NCBI GenBank assembly: GCA_029747585.1
Contig: JAPEVF010001187.1
Span: forward strand, 1 to 12,777
Origin: Pleurotus djamor
Taxonomy: Eukaryota > Basidiomycota > Agaricomycetes > Agaricales > Pleurotaceae
Reading direction: 5' to 3'
DNA: 12,777 bases
Position numbers and translations under genes: made by a program. Positions 1 through 8,930 of the stretch are shown one piece after another (the first letter of the stretch is position 1; the number at the start of each line of letters is the position of its first letter). The notes below the pieces were generated by a model. That model was not told the DNA's origin. It did no database searches and was given only the letters and a program-made list of their open reading frames with translations.

Positions 1-1989
1 CTCGCGATTTCCCGTATAACACTGGGGTCGCCTCAATTCGCTCAGGTATCCTCAAGAAAGACTCGAAGGGGTGGCAGAACGACCTATCCAACCAGCGGTA
101 CAATGATGCCCGTGAACGGAACCGCCTGTGCATAGAGGTAGCTATCTTAGGTCCTGCCGGAAGTTGGTTTCACCTTCTAACCAATGGGGTAGGACCCATT
201 TGAGACAGACTTCAACGTGGGGCGCTGTGTGACCAAGGATGGACTGTACACGGTGAGAAGCCTCCCCACCCTTCACTACGCCTATAATTAACCGGACTTG
301 ACCCCGTCAGATTCGTGGGGANTTCATGCGAGCGTCCCGAATACTAGCGACTCGGCCTGAACGCGCCATTACTGCCCTCGCTGACCTATGTGAAGAGCGC
401 GCCGACGATCACCTCATCTCCCCTCCTGTTCCGCCCAAGGCACCCCCACCACAGACGCCGTACACATTTGGGAGTAGCTCCATGCGCCCCAAGGGTGTTC
501 AAGCTGACACACTCTCACCTCCCATGCAATTCTTCGAGATCGCAGGAAATGCACGTGGGACCGAGCAGGAAGTTCCCTCACGTTCGCCTCCGGAACACAT
601 GGCACCAAAACGCAGCAAATGGACGAGTCCTNCCCCCCTCTGATGCCCCGCTTGATGCTCATGCACAATTCGAGAGCGATCTCGGTCGTAGCATACAACT
701 CGCGACTGCTACTAGCGCCGCACGCGAGAGGTTTGCTGGTGACGCCGCTTCCTCGTCTAGCAACAGTGACATTGGCATCGACGAGGATCCAGAGCACCCA
801 GAGTCCGATGACGTGCAGTCTGTGCGATCATTTACCGAAAGCTCGTCACCTCAAGTCCCGATGGTCCAACGCAGGCCATCCTGGCACATCAATGATTCTT
901 CTTCCGTTCGAATACCTATGAACAATTCCCATTCTCCTGATTATATTCCCCGATATGGTTCTCGCTTCAATGGTCGTCTTTTCCGCCAATTACAGGATCA
1001 AAGACCTCCAGAAACCAAGACTTCCCCGGACCCGCAGGTGTTATCTTCGGCTAAGGCAGAAATGGCCCGAAGATCCTTGTCTGGACCGCCGCGTTCTGTT
1101 AGGACGAGTTGGTCGCCAATCAGTACACCGCCACTCTCGCCGTCGCTCACCACCGCAAGTCCACACCTTCGATATACCGAACCATCTACTGTATACTACC
1201 AAACGGGTGTAACCCGTTCCCCCCGTCCTACTGTGCTANTACCCAAGTCCTGGATCCCATCCGTCCTTCCTGTCTCAATACCATCAAAATCAATGTTTTG
1301 TAAATAACCCGATTCAGCATCCACCTCCAGATATTTTCCCCATGGATCATCCTCCTTCACTGACTCGAACAAATCCAAGAAATGGTCAAGGAGAGGTTAT
1401 AGGTTGGCCATTGCCTAACCTCGATACCCCAACACCAACAAATCAAATCCACGGCCAAGCGGGCTCTCTTTCTCAACTATCGCGACACTCACATTCACAT
1501 TCCAATGCTACTATCACTGCTCCTACTCCCCCGCCTCGCTTGACCCCTACTTCAATATCATCTGCTAATCATGACGATGCTCCGACTCGGCTGCGTTCAC
1601 GATCGAGGTCAAGATCAAGATCGAGCTCGCGATCACACTCGCGTTCTCCGCCAATGGTTTTGACCCCTCCCTCATCGCTTCCATCCATGTCTCCGTCTAT
1701 GGGCTTTGCTACCAATGACAAAGCCAATGCTCACCCCATTCTGTCCCCCATCCGCGGACCGAACGATTCGCCCACCCCTTCCTCAAGTGGCTACGATACC
1801 TCGTTGTCGCAGTCGCCCTCACCATCGCCGTCACCGTCTCCCCCTCCAGTGGCTGATCTACACAGTCACGAGTTTCTGGGGAAGTGTTCGCTGACATCTG
1901 CCCCCGCTGAACCTACCATGCCCCTACCTCTGTTGGCTACTGCTCGCCTTCCTTCGCCTGCTGAAGTTGATCCTCATGGATCGCCATGA
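1..1989 (+). CDS. Cid1-type non-canonical poly(A) polymerase / terminal nucleotidyltransferase, 3' part, with Ser/Pro/Arg-rich tail
   Basis: The 5' end lies outside the window. Reading begins in the codon at 3. Exon 1 ends at 137, intron 1 is 138-192 (55 bp, CTAAC branch), exon 2 is 193-252, intron 2 is 253-310, and exon 3 runs to the stop at 1987-1989. Both introns are phase 0. Joining them gives RLCIEDPFETDFNVGR, then KDGLYT, then IRG-x-FMRASRIL. This is the nucleotide-recognition motif and following helices of the PAP-associated domain in Cid1-family enzymes, which add A or U to RNA 3' ends. The nucleotidyltransferase core must lie upstream. After about 90 residues the protein becomes a roughly 530-residue low-complexity tail. 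It is rich in Ser, Pro and Arg, with an RS run at 1594-1650 and an SP run at 1813-1848. The frame shifts at ambiguous bases 632 and 1239; dropping each one restores a single frame, so the breaks are probably sequencing errors. The N at 322 is in frame (GAN, Asp or Glu). Family call is confident from motifs; substrate (A or U) is unknown. Confidence 0.8.
138..192 (+). other. Spliceosomal intron 1 of the nucleotidyltransferase gene
   Basis: 55 bp with a GTAGCT donor, CTAAC branch site at about 177-181 and TAG acceptor. Removing it joins CIE to DPFE in phase 0 and reconstitutes a conserved motif, which is the best evidence that it is real. A further AG at 207-208 would put the downstream exon in a frame with an early stop, so the acceptor at 192 is preferred. 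Confidence 0.8.
253..310 (+). other. Spliceosomal intron 2 of the nucleotidyltransferase gene
   Basis: 58 bp with a GTGAGA donor, an ATTAAC branch-like site near 287-292 and a CAG acceptor. Phase 0. Its removal joins DGLYT to IRG-x-FMRAS and keeps the domain reading without a gap. Confidence 0.8.
1594..1650 (+). repeat. Arg-Ser dipeptide repeat coding run
   Basis: The codons read as an almost unbroken RS/SR run ending RSHSRSP. They use mixed CGN/AGR and TCN/AGC codons, so selection appears to be on the protein rather than on a DNA repeat. RS domains usually mediate interactions in splicing and mRNA processing and are phosphorylated by SR kinases. A nearby SP-rich run (1813-1848) is a similar low-complexity element. 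Confidence 0.75.
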
Positions 1990-1997
1990 ACTTTCGA

Positions 1998-2027
1998 GGT
2001 CACCAATGCGCATTCATTGTGGTGACC
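1998..2027 (+). other. Imperfect inverted repeat just after the nucleotidyltransferase stop codon
   Basis: The left arm GGTCACCAATG (1998-2008) pairs with CATTGTGGTGACC (2015-2027), with a two-base bulge and a loop of about 6 nt. The outer eight bases are a perfect match. It begins 9 bases after the stop codon and could form a hairpin in the 3' UTR. Eukaryotic genes do not use such hairpins as terminators, so its role, if any, is unknown. Confidence 0.4.
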
Positions 2028-3879
2028 CCGAATAAGGTTTCTCTCTCATCGTTTTACCGGATTGACTTTCCCATCGACCCCGTCCACCCATCCCTGTTTA
2101 CGGTATCACAATCACATAGAGGCTCATTCAAGTCTGGCCTCTATTGCTTCAACATTCCTATGTATCGTTCGGACAACTTGATTTAGTAGATCTTCTCGTT
2201 GTCCCTCTCCGTGCATGGTTGGTAACTTTGAGCTCTTACCAAGCGCAAGTCCATAATTACCTACCCTCCCCCAGCATGATGTACACTGCCACCGGCGCAC
2301 CTAGCGAGAGCGTCTTGCCTGCTGGTGGCTTTGTCGTCGGTTCGTCGTGTGGTTATTGGTTACTACCTGTACCACATAGGAATGTATATACAACTCCTTA
2401 GGCCTTAGTACTGAGCTGGTATATCACTCGTCTTGCTGATGGCATTCTTGCTTGGGATTGGAAAAGAAAGGATGCTTGTCGTGGCCGGTTGCGTGGGCGA
2501 CATGTTCCCAATCCCATCTTCAACCACAATCCTCTGCTGCATCAACGAAGATGTGATGTGATCTGAAGCAGAGGGCAACGCGGTGCGGTGAGTTTCGTAG
2601 TGTGTCCGACAAAATAAACATTTCACAACCTTCCTTGGGATACAGGAGAGCATGTGGTGACAACGCCCTGTTATCGTCGTCCGTGACGCGTAAACTTGCT
2701 TTCAATGGGCGACTTATCTTCGTTGAATGCATTCTCGATGGTTCCTGGTTCGCCAGGCCTCATCGGATCATCAGAGTGGTTCGTCAGGAACCTCCTGGGA
2801 AGCTTCGAGTCCTTGCCAGGGCTGATTGATGCATGCGTCCTACCGTAATACATAACAAGAGGGCATGTCCATTCTGCTGTGATTGGGTTGCTCAGATATG
2901 AGTCTGGGACTATTCCTGTAATAGCAGGCCGACTCTCCGAATTCTCATTTGGGCAGCGAAGATTCAAGGGGAGTCCCTATTCCTGAGTATCCGACGCAAA
3001 CAGTCATTCCAACGCTTTCCGCGTCAATCAGTCAGCCTTACCGAAACTGACTTCAAGTTCATATCGGCCTGTTTAACAACGAGGGTGAAATTTTCGAGGG
3101 TAAGTACATGGGCTGTATCGGGATAGCGGAATCATTAGTAGCCTGATGGACGAGCCCTTCAAGTTCTGGATGAATATAGTGAGTGGGCGTCCGCACGATA
3201 AGTAAGACTCGCGAAGTGCATGAGCATCAGTTTCAATGTGGGAGAGGGATTGAGCCTCACAGTGAGCAAAGTGAGCTGAGCGTCTTTGTGGCGATCAAGC
3301 GGCGATTCATAATGTAACAGAGAGTTTCAGGAGTGCGACCTGGGTCCATGTTGGGTGCATGAGAACTTGGCAAGAACTTGGGTGGAAGAATCTTGAAGGC
3401 GGTCAAAGGGCACGCCGCGGCGATTCAAAATCTAAGCGCTTGTTGAGCGCTCTCATTCTGTTTCCGGTTATGAAGTCCAACTACTTACTACCAGCTACTT
3501 AACAGAGTTCTATTGCTCTCTTCGACGATCATTCAAGCTCTAATGTCTAAAGCTCGCTGACCGAAGAGATCACGATCGTTGACTACGAAGAAAACTCCTG
3601 GACTCACTCCCAAAGTTGATGGCGTCCGGCGGTTTGCTGGCGGTCCGAACTTCGAACTTCGTTCGTACAAAGCTGGTCAGGTTATCCTGTGAAGACTCGC
3701 TGACACAGGCGACGGATTCCCCGGCCTCTCACCAAAGCATGACAGCTGGAATGAGCTGGTTTGCAACCTGAACTTCCCAACCCAACCAACCTCGCCCTAA
3801 CCAGGAGCCGCGTAGTAACCGAGGACCGTCCTTTCATCGTGCTTCTCTTTCCCAAGACCGCCCTGATGGACAACCTTAG

Positions 3880-4197
3880 ATGGCCTCCTCTCTTCTCGTG
3901 CCATGCCGGAACCACTATCATCTCTTGGTGCCAATCACCGATGGTGGTTTTCATCAAATTCAATATACAAAGGAAGCCAGAATGATCGCGGTGTATGCCG
4001 TAACTCGACCTCATGCACAGCATTGCTTGCCTATTCTTAGAGTGCTCCAGCCCTACCCCCCTCGACGGAACCTTTCGCCTGCGCTGGAAAACCTCAAATA
4101 TCCCAAGGCCAACACGATTGCTTCCCATGCACTCCCTGCTGACCATGACCGTGGAGACAAAGTGGTCTTATTGGGACCATGCTTCGACTTCCTGTAA
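3880..4197 (+). CDS. Hypothetical protein, 105 codons, weak support
   Basis: An ATG-started frame of 105 codons with plausible fungal codon choice (GCC, ATC, AAG, AAC, ACC common). It has no domain I recognise, no signal peptide and no membrane segment. A stop codon lies directly before the ATG, and coding-like stretches precede it in this and another frame (for example FIVLLFPKTALMDNLRWP in the +2 frame). This could therefore be one exon of a multi-exon gene, a decayed gene or chance. The minus strand has a competing 154-codon ORF at 3682-4146 that is rich in Arg, Ser and Cys and looks like an antisense shadow. Confidence 0.25.
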   Translation: MASSLLVPCRNHYHLLVPITDGGFHQIQYTKEARMIAVYAVTRPHAQHCLPILRVLQPYPPRRNLSPALENLKYPKANTIASHALPADHDRGDKVVLLGPCFDFL

Positions 4198-4737
4198 TCA
4201 ATCATGCCAGTAGCGCTCATTAGATGAACTCTCTGGTAGCCTAGACCTTTTTTGCAATTCATTGAATCGCTTGCCAAAACATGTCCATTTTTCGATGTAC
4301 CCCTTACCCAGGCATCCTCTCAGCGTCTCGCAACCTCCCTCCGACCAACTTCGCGACCTGGCCAATTTTTCACGAAGAGAGCTAACGCAATCCGTCGACA
4401 TCGAAGATGAGCAGCAAAGATAGGTGGGCAAGAGAACGTGCCTAATCGAATACCCGCACTCTATTAATCTCATCAACAGAGCATCGCCACCGCCCGATGT
4501 ACTTCCAGGCAAGTTTGTCGGTGTCGTTCAGGGCTGAATTTGCGCAATATTCATCCAATTTTAGGCTCAACACAAGGAGCCATTTCCTCCCCCTCCCATT
4601 TAACAGAGGCTGCGAATTCGTCAGTATCAGACCGTTTCCGGAAAGTGGCATTTCTCTGATTTAACCACTGAATCTGGATATGTCTTAGCTCGAATCTGGC
4701 CGCCACACCGCACCTCCGACTTGATCTCCCCATAACC

Positions 4738-7700
4738 ATGTCGGAGTTGTCTAGTTCAAGCCCTAGTCAACTGTCCAACGAGCTTGCCAATGGGTACGCC
4801 TTCTTGGACGTGCAATATCTATCGGAGCTTATTCGGATTACCGGTCATGCAGCGCTTCCCACCGCGGGGACCAATACCCCCTACCATCACCCTCTGATAC
4901 GCACAACCAATCCGACAACAAGTTGAGTCCGTTGTATCGGGGGATATAACTTTCTGACCATCCCCTGTAGCTCACCGACACTTACAACGCCTAGCACTCC
5001 CCGTGACGAACGAGATGAATAGTAAGCAGTCAGTCCCTGGTTTTTTCTGGCCTAACTCTTGGCCAAGCTTTTCCAGATCAGTCGGTGACCTTCTAGCAGA
5101 AGTCAAACAACACTCGGAACACCTTGCTCTACTTTCAAAAATGAGCGCGAAGCAGAATGAAATACTGGAGAAGCATATCACTCTGTTGTCGCAAATGAAT
5201 ACACGACAGGCTCAGCAAGGTGCGGACATGCTTATTACCCCACTCGCCGCTATCTAGTGACGTTCCATGTTTAGATCTGGCGCAACAACCCATCCCCCAG
5301 GTGTCGTTGGATAACGCCTCTGTTTGGGACCCCCTCCATAGGTCGATGATGAACAACATCTCACCCACGCTAGATAAGTGGAGAGGCGGCCTAGATACCC
5401 TCCTAGTTTTCGTGGGTAATCTCCCTGAGTATCCCTTGACCAAACGGCTAACAATTCATCTCATAGGTTGGTCTGTTCTCCGGTATCGTCACATCGTTTC
5501 TCGTCGATTCTTTTGATCAACTACGACCTGACCCTCAAGAGAGGACGAACGAGTTACTCGTCAACTTAACTGAAATTTATGTCGCCACCCACCGCAACAA
5601 TGGCACTGTACCTCTGGAGTTTACCCAGCCTGAGGACTTTGTTCCTGATACGGCGGGCGTCAGGTTAAACGTTTATTGGGCCTTGTCCTTGGTCCTTGCT
5701 GTAAGCCATCTTAATCCCCTAGCAACCCTCGCTTCCATTCTAACTTTTTGACAGCTTACGGCCGCGGCCCTTGCTGTCCTTGCCAGAGGTTTTATCTCTC
5801 GTTTGATAAAACCGGATGGGAAAGCCAAGGAAAAGGTTATCGATCTTTACCAAAGATGGCCGAACGCCCAAGAGACGTTTGGTCCTTTGATGAGTTGGTT
5901 ACCGCTTAATCTCATCCTACCGGTAGCCCTCTTTATGGTTGGGCTCCTGGATGCAATGATCAGCAGTGCTACCGATCTGGAACAACTCAATATCGCCTTG
6001 GTCATCATGTCGGTTATTGGATGTCTCATCGTCACCCTCGCCGTTGGAGTTGGGTTTGCCGCCGTGGTACACGGTACCCTACATCCCCACTCCTCGCCAT
6101 TCAAGATCAAGCTTCCATTCCTGCGCGAATGGTCGCGAAATTTCCGCAGGGCTTTCCCGTCTTCCGACCGACCTGCGTCTGACATCGTCAGTGAGTTCTC
6201 GATCAACGATATGAACGCTCAGATCAAGGACCTCGATGCCTTCAATACCGTTATATGCAAAACTTTCGAAGACCCTCTCCTCGATTCTGCGGCCGGAGCC
6301 CTCGAAAGTATCTTCAAACACCCATACATGTCAAAAAGTCCAGAAATTTACTCAACCATGTGTCATCTTCTTTCCCCCGAAGCAAGCATACGGTCCAATA
6401 TAACGGTTGCTCTCTCGTTATATCAGAGACATACATCCACCATTGGAGGATTGCCCTTCAAACCTGAGGAAGGCAAAGCACTCTTGAATGCTCTAGTGGG
6501 CTGCACGAAGCGAAACCCCCGGCTGCTTTCAGTCCCCTGTAGCCAGGACGATCCGACTCCCACACTGTGTGCATCCGTCGCCATTGTCCTGGTACACTAT
6601 GTTGCTATCAGTAAGCATGATCTTGACCATGCCTATGAACGAACAAAGGGATCTCATTCTGTTATTTCCAGCGGACCTGGAACCCAACGATATAATGGAT
6701 ACTTACACCACTTTATCCAAAGCGCTCGTCGATTCACCTCCAGCTCAACAATTCCAGAAGGGAATGCTTTATATACTCACAGCTTCAGCTCGCTTGATAT
6801 CCCATTGCTGGATGAAGACCACCATGAAACATATTGGCTGCGAGATCCTTTTCAACGACCAAGGCTCAGCGCCAATAGGGCCAGGCACTCAGACGCAGCT
6901 CATGTTGCTGAGTGCCCATGCACTCCAATGGCTCCCATCGGTCCATGGCGATTTCCGCCCATTCACTGAGTACATCCAAAGCCTAGTTCTCGCGTCCCTC
7001 TCGAATATCACGTCTTCAAAAAGGACTAGCATGTCCAGCCCCTACGCTCAATTGGAATCAGTGTTCCGTGGCTTAGACTCCACTGGAAATCTTATGGCCT
7101 TCCTACTTGGCGTCTTGTTCTGGGATAATGACAAAAACGATCTGCCCGAACATATATGGAAAGGCGCCATCGATTGGGTCACAGGTAAAATGATGGCCCG
7201 GAACGAGATTCTCAAAGTCGATGAACTTTTCAGAATGACGACCAATATTTCTGGGCAAGCTCACGTCGCTTACACGGAGAGATTATGCTACTTAGCCATA
7301 AGCCGTATACGAACACACCCTCAACATGCGCTCGCAGTTTGCTGCCAAGCTCTCAACCTCACCTGGAAGGTCCCATCCATCACACACATCGCTGGCCGTC
7401 AATTCCAACACCTTATTCTCGCAAAACAAGACACTTACGACGAGCTTCTGACAATATTCATCGACCATTGGAACCATCACAAGGACCATATTTCCACGGA
7501 TACTGTCAGAGCCAAGCACCATGCCACGACCACGTATAACAATATATTTATCATCCTTTTCCTTGTCCTTAATGAAGGCCTCAACATCACTTCATTCAAC
7601 GAAGATTCCGTCTTCGGGAAACTGGTTCACATAGCCATGCAGAAGGTCATAATTCTCAACCGACTCGAGGCTCAGCAACAATCTCAGTTCTCTTTTGTCT

Positions 7701-8130
7701 TGATATCGCTCTGCATCCACATCGTTGTCGTCCAGACCTCCCTGTCCAAGATCTCTGGGGCTCCCGCTGACTTTGAATACCTCTTCAACTTCTTCGCCGA
7801 TCGTATTACAGACTTCATCATTCAAAGTCAGAATCAAGACTATCCTACCCTCCCTCTTCACGATGACATACAATACCTCATCCAAGACAAAAGCCGGAGG
7901 GACCCAATTGTCATTGTGGCCAAGACCCTTATCAAAATTTGCGATTTCGCAACCGCGAACTCCGAAGCTGCAAGTCTCCTCTTCGAACGTAGCCCCCAAC
8001 AGGCGCAACGAATCATCGATCTTCATACTGAACATCAAGATTGGATACATGAAGGTATGACTTCCCTTCGCTGTTGGGCTTACCCACTGATCATAACTCA
8101 TTCTCAAAAGCTTTAATCAACAAGGATTAA
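4738..8130 (+). CDS. DUF6535-type multi-pass membrane protein with long helical C-terminal region
   Basis: Seven exons are modelled: 4738-4921, 4971-5219, 5275-5411, 5467-5700, 5755-6610, 6672-8054 and 8111-8130. They total 3063 nt (1020 residues). All introns are GT-AG, 49-61 bp, and phases agree throughout. The start ATG has a good context (ATAACCATGT). Residues about 98-144 form a heptad-like coiled coil. The DUF6535 region follows: KWRGGLDTLLVF then VGLFSGIVTSFLVDSF (helix 1, about 186-206), helix 2 about 257-280, helix 3 about 320-338 and helix 4 about 346-373. Residues after about 380 form a long mostly helical region without a motif I can name. DUF6535 proteins are abundant in agaricomycetes and have no established function. 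The first intron has a weak GTTGAG donor, so the N-terminus is the least certain part; an ATG at 5015 is an alternative. Without the last intron the protein would end at 8116 instead. Confidence 0.8.
5412..5466 (+). other. Intron inside the first membrane helix of the DUF6535 protein
   Basis: 55 bp, GTGGGT donor, CTAAC branch site at about 5448-5452 and TAG acceptor, phase 0. Splicing joins DTLLVF to VGLFSGIVTS and completes the first transmembrane helix and the family signature. Unspliced reading loses the helix after five residues and reaches a stop near 5516. Confidence 0.8.
5701..5754 (+). other. Intron inside the second membrane helix of the DUF6535 protein
   Basis: 54 bp with a consensus GTAAGC donor, CTAAC branch site and GACAG acceptor, phase 0. 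It joins WALSLVLA to LTAAALAVLARGF, making a continuous hydrophobic helix. This is among the clearest introns in the window. Confidence 0.88.
6611..6671 (+). other. Intron joining the two large open frames of the DUF6535 gene
   Basis: 61 bp with a GTAAGC donor, CTTGAC branch-like site and TTCCAG acceptor, phase 1. Of the nearby AG sites, the one at 6670-6671 moves reading from the first large frame into the second (YVAIT then DLEPNDIMDT). An earlier AG at 6647-6648 would give a 38-bp intron and the wrong frame. Without splicing the first frame runs to 6969 and drifts into unconvincing sequence. Confidence 0.75.
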
Positions 8131-8398
8131 GTTCTCCCAGATTTTGTACCACATCTCAGGCTGGTTCGTGCTGCATTTATGGACTTGGGGGTCTCGTCGA
8201 TTATTTGTTTCGTCGTCATCTTGCGTGGTTCTCCCTACTCTTTTTCTCACTATTTTTACGCCTGTAGCATATAATTTTACATCACACCAGACAGCTCGCA
8301 CTCGCCTTCCATATACACAAATATAAAGAGGATTTCCCATCACTGCAACTCGCGAAGAGCGTTGGATACCCCTGTCATTCCTCTCCTAGGCCCTGGTT
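8131..8398. other. 3' flank of the DUF6535 gene
   Basis: T-rich sequence with no convincing coding frame, consistent with a 3' UTR. AATATAAA at about 8321-8328 could serve as a polyadenylation signal for the plus-strand gene. Nothing else is recognised. Confidence 0.4.
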
Positions 8399-8596
8399 CT
8401 ATGCTTTTTGTTTTCTGTCGCATTTCTTGAGGCCTTCCGGACCGTCCCATCTAGTATGCATCATCTTGATCGCACAGATAGGGCTCTCAATTTCTTGGCT
8501 TTGACCGTCACTACGACGTGATGTGACCCCAGTTGAATTATTCTACACATTAGGAAAGCCTTTGCAAAGCCTTCGCCTACTAGTAGTAAGTACTTG

Positions 8597-8788
8597 CTAC
8601 ATTACTCGAGCTTGTTTGATGATCAAACCGGGTCCCTGTCCCTGTCCTACGTTTTCTCCGCTGCTTTTTTCTGAGGCTGCACTGCTAGTCCCCAATGGGC
8701 CAGGCCACAAATCTTCTAGTGGTACGGCGTTGGCAACCTCAAACATCATAGCCGAGATGGTAAGCAAGACGGCGGCGAAGACCTGCAT
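8597..8788 (-). CDS. Putative small secreted protein
   Basis: A 63-residue frame read from an ATG at 8788. It opens with a near-ideal secretory signal peptide: MQVFAAVLLTISAMMFEV followed by ANA, a standard signal-peptidase cleavage site. Fungal-type codons (GTC, TTC, GCC, ACC, ATC) dominate the signal region. The mature part begins VPLEDLWPGP and is Gly/Ser-rich without cysteine. A possible intron at 8543-8605 (GTAATG donor, GTGTAG acceptor, 63 bp, phase 0) would extend it to a stop at 8399-8401. That gives a 108-residue product with two cysteines (PICAIK, KKCDRK). Small secreted proteins of fungi are often effectors or wall-associated; no function is assigned. The plus strand has competing splice-like signals over the same DNA, so the call is uncertain. 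Confidence 0.42.
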   Translation of the reverse strand: MQVFAAVLLTISAMMFEVANAVPLEDLWPGPLGTSSAASEKSSGENVGQGQGPGLIIKQARVM

Positions 8789-8824
8789 ATTTGTCGATGA
8801 CGGTTCCTACGAGTTGGTATCACT

Positions 8825-8876
8825 GTAAGTCAGGGAAATTGGTGGTGGCAGGATTGCTTACTCGATGTTTGTTCAG
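8825..8876 (+). other. Candidate plus-strand intron opposite the secreted-protein upstream region
   Basis: 52 bp with a consensus GTAAGT donor, GCTTACT branch-like site and TTGTTCAG acceptor, typical of this genome's introns. It follows a plus-strand open frame (8523-8828 unspliced) containing KTCIFVDDGSYELVS. Splicing continues the frame for only about 18 codons. It supports plus-strand transcription here but not a finished gene model. Confidence 0.35.
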
Positions 8877-8921
8877 CGCGCAAGTTGGGTGCTGGAAGCA
8901 ATCTCGCATTTCAACATGTGG

Positions 8922-8930
8922 TATTTAAAC
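8922..8930 (-). promoter_or_regulatory. TATA-like element upstream of the small secreted protein
   Basis: Read on the minus strand this is TTTAAATA, about 135 bases upstream of the ATG at 8788. The distance would imply a 5' UTR of about 100 bases. A single AT-rich match is weak evidence. Confidence 0.25.

Larger units (their letters stand above)
1990..4737. other. 2.7-kb interval without a confident gene
   Basis: The first 400 bases are pyrimidine-rich and look like 3' UTR and flank of the upstream gene. No tRNA-like A/B boxes, terminal repeats or transposase motifs were seen. Several short coding-like frames exist. On the minus strand there is one at about 2671-2967 (SDDPMRPGEPGTIENAFNED) and an overlapping one at 2405-2653. 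On the plus strand there is an ATG frame at 3619-3771, a frame at 3558-3689 and the 3880-4197 ORF. None has a recognisable domain. Some could be exons of an intron-rich or decayed gene. Confidence 0.5.

Noticed and set aside
414..797. 127-codon minus-strand ORF in the nucleotidyltransferase region
   Set aside because: It is antisense to exon 3 of a gene supported by conserved motifs and spans the ambiguous base at 632.
2795..2825. B-box-like GCTTCGAGTCC suggesting a tRNA gene
   Set aside because: Flanking bases do not form a T-arm stem, and no A box or acceptor stem was found at the right distance.
3682..4146. 154-codon minus-strand ORF
   Set aside because: Composition is skewed to Arg, Ser and Cys as in reverse-complement shadows, with no recognisable motif, and a plus-strand frame with better codon use overlaps it.
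5220..5257. 38-bp intron alternative ending at the CTATCTAG acceptor
   Set aside because: Shorter than the other introns here and in the wrong frame. The acceptor at 5274 gives a 55-bp intron and keeps the DUF6535 frame.
6611..6969. Continuation of the first large DUF6535 frame to a stop at 6969
   Set aside because: It overlaps a longer frame that extends to 8116, and a consensus intron at 6611-6671 links the two frames. The tail after 6611 reads as unstructured, shadow-like sequence.
7592..8107. 171-codon minus-strand ORF opposite the DUF6535 gene
   Set aside because: It lies wholly inside a long sense exon with continuous open frame and shows no domain. Antisense shadows of this length are common over coding exons.
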